DNA of 50,000 nt from Chrysomallon squamiferum (taxonomy: Eukaryota; Mollusca; Gastropoda; Neomphalida; Peltospiridae). The notes under the pieces were generated by a model. The model did no database searches and was not told the origin of the DNA. It saw nothing but the letters and a program-made list of their open reading frames with translations. Location: positions 12,160,038 to 12,210,037 of the forward strand of contig CM022667.1 of assembly GCA_012295275.1 (NCBI GenBank). Reading direction: 5' to 3'. The position numbers and the translations under genes are program-made. Shown piece after piece: positions 28,723 to 39,090 of the stretch; the first letter of the stretch is position 1, and the number at the start of each line of letters is the position of its first letter.

Positions 28723-29803
28723 TCGCTAGCAATACATTTTTTTTTTTTTTTTTCTTCCTTCCACACTTTATGTTATGTCGCAAGTCATCGTCGGACAATA
28801 GAGGAAAAAGGCGCCGGTTTAATAATGTGTGAAAATCGGATTTTGCATCTCTCAAAAGCAATTATTGTTCATTACACAAGGGAGATTTAACACAAAGGCC
28901 TCTCCGCTCGGATCGACTCTCCTGGGCATATAAACGTTCACAGTAAATTGATCAAGGGTTCGGGGTCTCTGGCGTTAACGCTTTCTCTCTGCTTGACTAA
29001 GCGATCCCTGGTGTAACATAACTCGGCGAAAATCATCGCAGGAATATGACAGGCAAAAGTTTCCAGACCGGTAATCGAGTGGCTCGGCAAAAACGGTGGA
29101 AAGTGGGAGAGACAACGTTCAGACATAACCGAGAGATAAAGGTGATTTATCGGCGAAGAGCAAATACACAAAGTTTCTTTTGTCGCGCAATGTTGCGAGT
29201 TCACGGTTGATTTAGACGATTTTTTGTTAACCGATCACGATAAAAGTTATGCCAATAGAGCGAAGTGGCAGAAAAATCAAATCACTGAGGTTAGCCAAAA
29301 ATAATGTTTGATTACTGCCGAGGTGGAGTTAATGACGTCATATTTAGAAACCGTGACGACAAAGGACGAGAACATTGCAGTGATTATTGAGATTAACCAA
29401 TAATATTTTAACATTGTTATTACTACCGTTAAGGAGAAATTAAATAATGTTATAATTTACCAGATCTGACGTCATAAAAGGAACGCTATAGTAGTAAATC
29501 TGGCAACTATATATATATATATATATACCTATTATTGGTAGTATTATAAGTAAAATATCAGTGTTAATAAAACAGAATAATGAATGTCACTAAGTAGGAT
29601 AAATAAATAAATAATAAAGAAGAAAAAGAAGAAAATTATGCTAAATAGTGCAGTAAATATTATAACCTATAACAGATAATAACGATACCGGATTTTATTT
29701 TTAAACTGTTCTTGATTTCTGATCAGTGAAACTTTAACTACAGAAAATAAATGAGAACGAGTTCATTAAGAGCCACAAATTTGTTGTCAAAATATTTTAA
29801 TTA

Positions 29804-29804
<1 letters not shown>

Positions 29805-29834
<30 letters not shown>

Positions 29835-30173
29835 ATATTTAACTAAAATTAGTAACTTGTACATTTTCTTCTTTTTCAGAATAACAAAGTTAAATTTAAG
29901 TAAAAATTTTAATTATAAATAAAGCAATAAATAAAAATACACACATAATTTTTTATTCGTATTTCTTATTTTTATTAAATTATTATTTTTGTTCAAAACC
30001 GCATGATTTATTGATGATTATAAATATATATATTTTTTTTTTTTTGAAAATTAAACAAAATACTAATACATTAAAAATAGAAACGTTCAAACAGAAAAAA
30101 AAAAAAAAATTATTTTATTTTATTTAAAGTGTATTCCAGAGAAAGAGAAAATTGTTAAAGCTATTAATAACAG

Positions 30174-30224
<51 letters not shown>

Positions 30225-30226
30225 GC
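29805..30226. repeat. AAAT and TTA arrays in intron 3
   Basis: AAAT array (29805-29836) and TTA array (30175-30224), with T- and A-rich low-complexity sequence between them. Confidence 0.92.
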
Positions 30227-31469
30227 TGTTACTATTATTTATTAATTGATTTATTTATTTATTATAATCTATCAATCACTTACAACACTTTCTCGACTAT
30301 ATTTTAATCGTATGCAATTTTTTTTTTTTTTTTTTTTTTAAATATAACATTTTAATATATCACATCAAATCTCAGTGAAATCAGCACGGATTTCATTTGC
30401 TGGAAACGTGCAATTCCTGAACACGTGACGTCACGCTCACCTGTCGCTTTCATTTCGCCGGTGGGCAACAATGGCAGGTAACAGTCGGATTAATAACAGG
30501 TAAAAACCCCGGAGCCCCTAACGGGACATAATTGATGGTGCGAGAGAGGCAACGGTGACACAGGTTAACGCTGATTAATCTAAGTACCGCAGCGTTCCCT
30601 GACTTGTCAAAACGAGAGAAAGCTATTTCCTCTTTCCACCAATCTGTCTTTGTTTTCCCCTCTGTCGCTTCATGGTTGCAGTTTATTTCTATTTGTCACA
30701 GTGGTTGTTGTAGTAGTCAAGTTGTTCCTCTCAACATGTTGCTTTTTTATCTTTTTTTTTTTTGCTACGGTGGCAGCTGCTGTAGCTGTAGTTTGTGTCA
30801 CGACTGTAGAAGATGTAGTAAAAATTATCCATGTTTTGCCCGCCGTCGTAGTATTTAAAGTTTTATTTCTGTTCGTACTGTTTGTTTGTGTTTCTACTGT
30901 ACGGCAGTTTGTAGTAAAATTTAGATGTGTTTGTACATAATGGACGTAGTTGTAGCAGAGTTTATCAATATCAGCACACAGCTGCAGTGTTATGTCTACA
31001 CGCTTTCCCCCGTGGTTGTGGTTGCAATGACGTTTTCATAGTAGATATGACGATGGTAGCAGAAGCGGTGATGATGATGATGGTTGTAGTAGATGTCATC
31101 ATGGTTGTGGTAGATGTGATGATGATGGTTATAGTAGAAGAGATATGAGACATTTTGTATTTATACTGGTATAACGAGCTAATATTCGTAGTGTTGTGCT
31201 TCTGGATATTTTGTTAGATGAATTAGTAACAGCTGTAGTAGAATTCTGGTGGTAGTGATAATAATGCTGTGGCCCAAAAACTGTTTGTTAGGTAAAATTT
31301 GTGTGTTTAATAAAACTAAAAGATGAAAGTATAACAAATAAATAAATAAATAACGGTAATAGTAATTTTTTTTAAATTCCCTTGTTATTAATACAACTTT
31401 TACCACTGTTATTAATACTCCCATACTGCTGTTACCGATACTACTTGCATTACTATTTCTATTACTGTT

Positions 31470-31480
31470 ATTATTATTAT

Positions 31481-31511
<31 letters not shown>

Positions 31512-31540
31512 TGTAGTAGTAGTAGTAGCAGCAGCAGTAG
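31470..31540. repeat. AGT/AGC trinucleotide array
   Basis: A run of AGT triplets ends in GCAGCAGCAGT in intron 3. It encodes the poly-Thr and poly-Asn runs of a spurious minus-strand frame. Confidence 0.9.
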
Positions 31541-32041
31541 TAATATTTGATTTTCTTTTTGTGTGTGTGTCCCTCTCTTTCTCTCTATAATAAAACATTA
31601 TTCCAAACTTTTTCCAAAACTCTCTCTCTCTTTCTAATAAATAAATAAAATAATAAAAAAATAAAAAAAAAACCTTCTCTGCCCAGACAGACCCCTTTAC
31701 CACAAGATATCAATTTTCTAGCCTAACTTACTCCCGTCTTTCTTCAACGGTACAGACGTGAGTCGAGTTTGCGGCACTTTCCCCTGATTTACTGCGGGAT
31801 TAGTCTCAACTAAGTGATTCGTACGTGAGCCGTTATGCCTACGTTAGTCAGGCTAAATATTACGCATGTGTTTGCCACGAGCAAAAGCTGGATTTATTAC
31901 ATGTTTTATGCAGAGTGATGTACACAGTTAGCGGTGATGTGTGTTCGGATGAATGTGGCTAAATCTTTATTTATTCGCTTGTCGGAGCGCTCTGAAAGAG
32001 TCAGAGGAACCGAGCGAATATTTGTAAAAAAAAAATATATA

Positions 32042-32170
32042 AAATAAATAAATAAATAAATAAATAAAATAAAAAAAAAAAAAAAAAAAAAAAAAATGGT
32101 TTATGTTGTGTTTTTAGTACTGCAGAATGGCAAGATTAATGTTAAGAAATGAAATTTTTTTTTTTTTATT

Positions 32171-32216
<46 letters not shown>
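32042..32216. repeat. AAAT, poly-A and TA simple-repeat cluster
   Basis: AAAT units (32042-32067), poly-A (about 32068-32096) and, after a short unique gap, a TA array (32176-32216). Confidence 0.93.
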
Positions 32217-32220
<4 letters not shown>

Positions 32221-32560
32221 AAATAAAAATTTATGATGTATCGTCTGTTCACTGTATAAATTTTATAAACGTTGTTATTATTTGTTTTATCGTCTAGCAT
32301 GTTAAAAGATATGTAATGTATAGCTTGCGTTTTAGAACATAAATTTAGTGTAAGTTGGTGTAAAATATAATTACATGTTTCGTAATGTAAAACTGTAACA
32401 GAACAGTTATGTTCTTTTTTTCTTATAATGTCATGTAAAAGTTAGTTTAAATTTATTGGTGTTTCATATTCTCAAAATTAATTGTGCGGCGTGCTTTTTT
32501 TCATCTTTTTTTCTTAGTACAATACCATAGCAAAAACACCTTCAAAAACCACAGAAAAGC

Positions 32561-32593
<33 letters not shown>

Positions 32594-34067
32594 GATTGTA
32601 TAATTTACTGCGTAAAAGCAAGTGTTAAAATATTTATGTTTTTGTTTGACTTCTGATAGTGTGTTGCTTGAACTTGAAGGAGAATGAAAAGAGAATAATA
32701 ATTATTCATTTGTATATTTATTACTTTTATCACGAGAGCAGGATTTTTTATATGATTACTTTCAAGATGTTTATATCTTTGTCTGTCTACTGTCTGTCTG
32801 TCTGTCTGTCTGTCTGGGTATATACTGTGTATACTTCGTGGGTGTTCTGTGTGTGTATATAAATATTTTAAAATGATTGTGTTTAAATTTGCCGATTATG
32901 AACAATTTGTTATTTTTATCATCATCACTATTATTATTATTATGGTTGTATTATTGTTGTTGTTGTTGTTGTTGTATCTAATTAATATTTATTAATAAAA
33001 TCTGAATATTCATTTTCTAATCAGCACATTTCTAAGTGCTTCAGTGCAGTTGTTTATAAAACAGTTTAAAAAGAAAGACATAAAATTTACAATTTTGAAA
33101 TTAAAATTAATATTATACTCTTTTGAATAAATTTCAAATTATGTTTAGTTAGAAAATAAAACATATTTTTAACATTTTTTTTTTAATCCACCATATTATA
33201 TGCATGCTGGTTTTGTAAGTTATGTAAATTTTATATCTAATTATTACATTTATATACCTGCTCCTGTATAAATTATGCTAATTACAACATTTTCCCCTAA
33301 ATCTTCATCAATTAACAGATTCTTGGAATAGTCCAAATTACATTAAGACTTCTCTCATTGCTAATTAACATATTTATGCCAGGGATTAAAACAGTGTTAT
33401 GCTTATTGGTTTACATGTAACGGATTTACTTAATGAACACGTTATTAATTAACAAATATATGCACCTGTCTCTTATTTATTAATTAATATTTTAATACGA
33501 TAGCACTATGTATTAAATTATATTCCTTTATCTAATTACTTCTTTCTTAACAATTTGATGTATAAACAGATGAGAATTATTTGAAATGAAAAAAAAAAAA
33601 TCAGTGTGTGTCTCTGTGTGTGTGTGTGTGTGTGTGTGGCAACATAACTGGCATCATATCAAATAAATAAATAAAATAATAACAGTATCTGTGTATGCAT
33701 TGTATAGATGTTTATGTATTCATATTTAATTAATAGAATGTATTGTTATGCAAAGTAAATAAACAAACAAACATTCAGTTTATCTATCTACCTATAAATA
33801 AACTATTAAACAGTTTCTTCCTATACAAATAGCACGTTAAAAAGTTGTTTTAAAACAAAAATTAATTTGATGTACGCTGTGTTAAGGAATGTCGTTTTCT
33901 TTTTCATAAATCTTTCTCAACTTCAAATGAAAATCAAACTGTACTATCTTATAAAAAAAAGAAAGAATATATTTTAACTGTTATTTTACGTGTTTTTTTT
34001 TCTAGGAAAATAAATACTAACGTATTTCCAGTACTACTGTATTAAAAAATTGTTATTTTCTTGAGGA

Positions 34068-34216
34068 TGAATTAAAAATAAATAAATAAACAAATAATAA
34101 ATAAATAGAAAATAAATAATAAATAAATAAATAGAAAACAAATAAACGAATAAATAAACAAATAAACAAATAAAAATAAACAAATAAACAAACAAACAAA
34201 CAAACAAACAAATAAA
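34068..34216. repeat. AAAT/AAAC tetranucleotide compound array
   Basis: AAATAAAT units interspersed with AAAC units end in a clean CAAA run, within intron 3. Confidence 0.9.
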
Positions 34217-34338
34217 GTTTCAGTTCCTATATACTACGTACATCTCCGTGTTTATAAAGACACAACTTATTTAATGTGTATTTAATTTTTTTTTTCAGAA
34301 TTTATGAAAAACTAATCACGTAGATACACAGAACGTCA

Positions 34339-34394
34339 GACACGCCATCGTGAGACACGCCATCGTGAGACGTCCATCGTGAGACGTCTATCGG
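34339..34394. repeat. Short 15-bp tandem repeat, 3.8 copies
   Basis: GACACGCCATCGTGA is repeated twice exactly. A 14-bp variant (GACGTCCATCGTGA) and a partial GACGTCTATCGG follow. It lies in a higher-GC unique island of intron 3. Confidence 0.9.
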
Positions 34395-35352
34395 TTCTCG
34401 GAGGTTTCTGTCAGTCTCGGCGTTACGTTCAGTTATAGTGTTCGGAATTTCGCCTCATCCGTTTCCTCTGACAGCTCGCAATCCAACACATTGACAGGCG
34501 AGACGTGGAGAGGCCAATCCATCAAAATCCGTCAACCTGGATTGTCTCTGACACTTTTACATACATCACAGGTGAAACATTTTACATTAATTAAAACATG
34601 TCCAGTCGGGGAGAGGGGGGTGTTTTTTTTGTAATTTTCATTTTTTTTTTTTTTTGCGAGCATTATTCCGAAATTAGGACGTACGCGAAAATACAGTGAT
34701 CGACCGTAATGTGGTCCCTTCAATCAAAGACAAATTATTTTCCTTTTTTTTTTTTTTTTTTTTTCGATCAAAATATCACAGTTTTATGATATTTTCCTAT
34801 TTATGACTATTGTATTATGAAATTAGGGTAATATAATCCGTTGGGATTAACAAATGCCAACTGAAAGTTTTCGTTACGTACTAATATTACCCAGATACAA
34901 ATCCAGGATTAAGCGACGAGTTAGTCACGTGATTAGCAATTAGTATTTTGATTGGTCGGAGACGCGTAACGGTTTCAGGGCACTCACCTATAACAACATA
35001 TTTTTTTTTACTTCTTTCTTGACAATGTCTAGGTGTTTTGTTACTATTTGTTTTGACAGAAATGGATAATTATCATAGATCTCATTAATATTTATAGCCT
35101 TCGTATTTGCTTATGAATATTAAACAGGCAATAATATTATGAGAGGTGTCATTTCTCACCGCTGCCCTGTCAGCAAGTTTGATACAAGAATTTAAAACTT
35201 GTAATTGTCAAATTTATGAGATTTTCTCACCCACTGAATTTATAGATAATAAAATAAAGTCTTTTTTATGATCGTTCTAATTATTATCATTATTATTATA
35301 TACTATATTATAGTAGCAGCAAACTTTTGGTAATAATAGTAGCAGTAGTAGT

Positions 35353-35634
35353 AGTTGTTGTTGTAGAAGTAATAATAATAATGGTATAAACAGTAGTTGT
35401 AGTTGTTGTAGTTGTGTTGTTGTTGTTTATTGTAGATTTAGTAGAAGTTTTAATGGTAGAAAAAGTAGTAGTAATAGTAGCAGTAGTTTTGGACAATAGT
35501 TGTTGTAGAAGTAATAATAATAATAATAATGGTATAAACAGTAGTTGTAGTTGTTGCAGTTGTATTGTTGTTGCTATTGTAGATTTAGTAGAAGTAATAA
35601 TGGTAGAAATAGTTGCAGTAGTTTTGGACAACAC
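35353..35634. repeat. Two-copy tandem duplication, about 135-148 bp, beside exon C donor
   Basis: The landmark GGTATAAACAGTAGTTGTAG occurs near 35383 and 35530. ATTGTAGATTTAGTAGAAG occurs near 35429 and 35577. GCAGTAGTTTTGGACAA occurs near 35480 and 35615. The units are purine/GT-rich with AGT/TTG trinucleotide character and lie 65 bp inside the intron from the exon C donor. The open frames across it are shadows. Confidence 0.85.
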
Positions 35635-35700
35635 TAGAAGTAATGACAGTACAAGTGATATTGTTAGTAACACGTAACAAAATTAATAACGTAATCATAC

Positions 35701-36080
35701 CTTTTGTGACGTCATCTTCAGACTTTTCTTCTTTGACGGCGTCGTCTACGTTCTTGCCCCCGTCCACTTCGTCCTCGCTGTCGGACTTGTTCTTACCGGC
35801 GCCATCGTCGTCATCATCATCGTCGTCGTCGTTGTCGCCGGATCGGTTCCTCGGCGACCACGTCATCTTGTTCTCTTTCTTCAGCCGCCTCCTGGCGTTG
35901 GCGAACCACGTCGACACCTGGGTCAACGTCATTTTGGTGATGATGGCCAGCATTATCTTCTCGCCTTTCGTGGGGTAGGGGTTTTTCTTGTGCTCGTACA
36001 GCCACGCCTTCAAGGTGTTGGTGTTCTCGCGGGTGGCGTTTTTTCTCCGTGCGGCACTGTTGAGATCCACTGTTCCGTAA
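35701..36080 (-). CDS. Irx: Iroquois homeobox gene, exon C (TALE homeodomain)
   Basis: This exon encodes the DNA-binding domain of a nuclear Iroquois transcription factor. Seen: after YGTVDLNSA comes a roughly 63-residue homeodomain (about 36055-35864). It begins RRKNATREN, contains the three-residue loop extension NPYPTKGEK between helices 1 and 2, and has the recognition helix [16 protein letters not shown] with Ala in the position-50 slot, as is usual for Iroquois proteins. [10 protein letters not shown] and an unbroken poly-Asp run follow, then an acidic Lys/Glu/Asp tail ending DDVTK. The acceptor AG is at 36082-36081 and the donor AAAG|GTATGA has GT at 35700-35699, phase 1. The 380-nt length fits phase 2 in and phase 1 out. 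Its GC content is clearly above that of its surroundings. The family assignment is near certain; which Iroquois paralogue (mirr-like or ara/caup-like) cannot be told by eye. Confidence 0.97.
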
Positions 36081-36327
36081 CTATGGCAACGGAAAACAAC
36101 ACGACGCAATTATTATTAATAATAATAATTATTATTTTATTAATTTTTTTTTTTCCTTATATGTTTTTTGCTGTTAAACTTTTTTGTTTATTTTTATATA
36201 TTTATATTATATATATTATATAGAAATTTTTATTTTTTTTTTTTTATATATATATATAGATAGATAGATATATATATATATATCGATAGATATAGATATG
36301 TATTATTATTATTATTATTTTTATAAT

Positions 36328-36370
<43 letters not shown>

Positions 36371-36804
36371 TTCATATTACATGCCCAAGAAAATAAAACA
36401 TTTTACACAGTGGCACTGGAAATATCTTTGTTTATTTGTTTATTTTCGTACCGAAACAATATAACAATAATATAAGTTAAAATATACTCGTTTTTATAAG
36501 ATATTACAATTTGTTTTTCACTTGAAGTTAAGAAAGGATTTACGTAAAAGAAAAGAACAGAATACATAAATGCAATTTAAATGAGAACAAATTGTTAAAT
36601 AGTTTATTTATAGATTATATGGATAGACAGATGATGAGTCACTGTAAAGTTTTAATGTCGAAATTAGAACATGAATAAAATACGTACAGATATACATGAA
36701 AAACGTAAATTACGAAAACACACGAACAAACACGAACATTAAATAAATAAATTAATAAATAAATAAATAAATAAATAGTCGAAATAAAATAAAATAAAAA
36801 TAAA

Positions 36805-36832
36805 TAATAACAATAACAACAACAACAACAAC

Positions 36833-36891
<59 letters not shown>

Positions 36892-36945
36892 TAACAAGAA
36901 GAAGAAGAAGAAGAAGAAGAAGAAGAAGAAGAAGAAGAAGAAGAA
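36805..36945. repeat. Compound trinucleotide array AAC-AAT-AAC-AAG
   Basis: A continuous run of about 45 triplets passes from AAC through a long AAT block, briefly back to AAC, then to a pure AAG block. It lies in intron 2, preceded by AAAT repeats (36738-36778). The AAG block is a long homopurine tract. Confidence 0.95.
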
Positions 36946-37366
36946 TAAACATACACATACAACCAAATAACTCGCACAGACTATTCAGAAATTATTATTT
37001 TAAAATTTCTCAACCACTAAAACTTTTGCTTTTACTAACGCCTTATCTCAGCTTTACACTGAACGACCTGAACGTTTTAGCTCATTTTGTAGTCGATCTC
37101 TTTAAGTGTGTTTACTGTGTGACTGCGAATTATCGTGTCACATTGAACGCTGACACCACCAGGACTCGGAATTCCATCCACCCCGAAAACGACCCGAATC
37201 TCAGCTATGAATAAAAAAATCATCGAATCGCTGTCAACGTCACTTTTACTGCGGTCCTGGCGAAAACTGATCACGAGAGGAAATGACGCGAAAAATTTAT
37301 AATGTGCGAGCAGGTATACTTAATATTTTTTAATAAATTCTTCTGATATTTTGGCGTGTTTGTCTT

Positions 37367-37367
<1 letters not shown>

Positions 37368-37434
<67 letters not shown>
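37368..37434. repeat. GT-GA compound microsatellite
   Basis: A (GT)n run joins directly to about 24 GA units on the plus strand within intron 2. Confidence 0.95.
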
Positions 37435-37437
<3 letters not shown>

Positions 37438-37789
37438 AATAAACAATATTTTTAAAATCGCCATTTTTTATATTTTTCTTCTATATGTAATTATCTCTAT
37501 CTGTCTTTCTTTAACACACACACAGACACACACACAATACGCTCTTAAAGTACATTGTACCTCTCAGTCTCAATATCTCATATATTTTTAACTACGCACA
37601 TAATATCAATACACTTCTTTCACTCCGTCTATCCATTCAAATATTATCGATCCATCAGTCCAGACCTTCATATTCCAGCCAAAAGATTCGTAATATATTC
37701 ATTCAAATATTTTCAGCAATAGAATCTCATTTTTACCAGTAACAAAAATATAATAATAAAAAAAAAAAGTTTTATTTAATAATTAAAAT

Positions 37790-37872
37790 AAAATACAATA
37801 TAATATAATATAATATAATATAATATAATATAATATAATATAATATAACAAAACATAACATAACATAATACA
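37790..37872. repeat. ATAAT pentanucleotide array
   Basis: About a dozen TAATA pentamers drift into AACAT variants at the right end. Confidence 0.93.
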
Positions 37873-38096
37873 GTATAAAACAACAACGAGTATATTTTAA
37901 CTGTATAGTATCTAATTACATCAGAAAATAGGTAAATAAATACTTTGATATTTATCATTTTCTTTGGCACGTAATATAAAAATATTAAAAAAATAATAAA
38001 AAAAAATAAAACAAATTCGACCACGTTTAATAAATGTCATTAAAAAATGGTATCAAATATCGTACAAATCAATGAGACAATTAAAATCAAACTCAC

Positions 38097-38206
38097 GCGT
38101 TGCTGTATGGGTAGGCCGCCATTGCTGTATCGTAGGGGTAACAAGCCGTCGGCTGACTGATTCCTCGCCAAGTTTCTCCCGGCTCCTTCAACTCATAGTG
38201 ACCATT
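38097..38206 (-). CDS. Irx: Iroquois homeobox gene, exon B (linker before homeodomain)
   Basis: This 110-nt exon encodes 36 residues plus two bases of the next codon: NGHYELKEPGETWRGISQ, then a Tyr/Pro-rich run ending AAYPYSN. It links the N-terminal block to the homeodomain. Iroquois relatives carry similar YELK/YEIK and YPY segments here. The acceptor is TATATTTCACAG|AATGG (AG at 38208-38207) and the donor is AACGC|GTGAGT (GT at 38096-38095), a strong consensus. Phase 2 at the donor completes an Ala codon with the first base of exon C, giving N-A-Y-G-T-V-D-L across the junction. The exon is too short to stand out as an open frame. The support is the two splice sites, phase agreement on both sides and family resemblance. 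Its first codons and acceptor are repeated many times in the upstream intron. Confidence 0.88.
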
Positions 38207-39090
38207 CTGTGAAATATACAAATCAATATGTTTAACTCATAGTGACCGTTCTGTGAAATATACACATCAATATCTATAGTTTAATATGTTTAACTTATAG
38301 TGACCGTTCTGTGAAATATACAAGTCAATATCTATAGTTTAATATGTTTAACTCATAGTGGCCGTTCTGTGAAATATACAAATCAATATGTATATTTTAA
38401 TATATTTAACTTATAGTGACCGTTCTGTGAAATATACAAGTCAAATATTTCATTATAGTGATCCGTTATATGAAACTCACAAGTGACCATTTGGAATATA
38501 CAAATCTTAATATATTTAACTCATAGTGACCATTCTGTGGAATATACAAATTAATATATTTAACTCATAGGGACCGTTCTGTGAAATATACAAATCAATA
38601 TTTCATTATGGATATCTTAATATATTTAACTGATAGTGACCATACTGTGAAATATATAAATCAATATTTCATTATGTATATTTTAATATATTTACAGTTA
38701 CTTATCATTCTGTGAAATATATAAATCAGTATTTCATTATGTATATTTTAATATATTTACAGTTACTTATCATTCTGTGAAATATATAAATCAGTATTTC
38801 ATTATGTATATCTTAAAATATTTAATTTCCAGTGACCATTCTATAAAATACATTTGTCATAATCTCATTTTGTATATCTAAATATATTTAACAGTTAGTG
38901 GTTATTCAGTGAAATATATAAATAATATTTAATACTATGCGTACACTTAATAAATTTAACAGATAATGACATTTATATTAAATATACAAATAAATATCTA
39001 ATACAGTGTGTGCATCTTAACAGATTCAACTGGTTTTGAAATATACAAGTGTTATTTAATTTTCTCTTCATATCTTAATATATTTAACGC
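38189..39090. repeat. Tandem array built from the exon B splice acceptor and first codons
   Basis: Seen on the plus strand: ACTCATAGTGACCATTCTG and the following GTGAAATATACA, which is the complement of the exon B 5' end with its acceptor, recur starting near 38191 (the exon itself), 38235, 38293, 38351, 38409, 38519, 38563 and 38629. More diverged copies lie near 38694, 38759, 38824, 38890, 38959, 39019 and 39084. A broken copy sits at 38451-38502. Spacing is about 44-58 bp near the exon and about 60-69 bp farther away. Divergence rises with distance from the exon. The nearest copies keep CACAG|AAC GGT CAC TAT and so still look like usable acceptors. Confidence 0.88.

Larger units (their letters stand above)
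26576..35700 (-). other. Iroquois intron 3 (exon C to exon D), about 9.1 kb
   Basis: The intron runs from GTATGA at 35700 to TTCAG at 26576. I find no further exon, and the phases of exons C and D match without one. It is mostly AT-rich simple sequence. Unique, higher-GC islands stand out at 28850-29480, 30370-30600, 31690-32010 and 34300-34720, and are plausible intronic regulatory elements. Long open frames inside, such as 31179-31703 on the minus strand, are translated trinucleotide repeats. Confidence 0.75.
36081..38096 (-). other. Iroquois intron 2 (exon B to exon C), about 2.0 kb
   Basis: This intron is bounded by GTGAGT at 38096 and CCATAG at 36081. It contains poly-T/TA tracts, a TTAT array (36325-36372), a large compound AAC/AAT/AAG array, a GT-GA microsatellite (37368-37434), an ATAAT pentanucleotide array, and one unique island at about 37020-37310. 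No coding sequence is recognised. Confidence 0.8.

Noticed and set aside
28566-28832. Possible short coding gene
   Set aside because: The frame spans the GTGGCAGTCCTCT repeat and a poly-T run; no family resemblance.
31179-31703. Minus-strand open frame of 174 codons
   Set aside because: Its length comes from AGT/AAT trinucleotide arrays (poly-Thr, poly-Asn); no conserved domain.
35810-35840. Coding ATC/GTC-like triplet run as an out-of-place microsatellite
   Set aside because: It encodes the poly-Asp tract; acidic runs after the homeodomain are normal in Iroquois proteins.
35643-35978. Plus-strand open frame of 111 codons
   Set aside because: It is antisense to the homeodomain exon; the minus-strand frame is unmistakably Iroquois.
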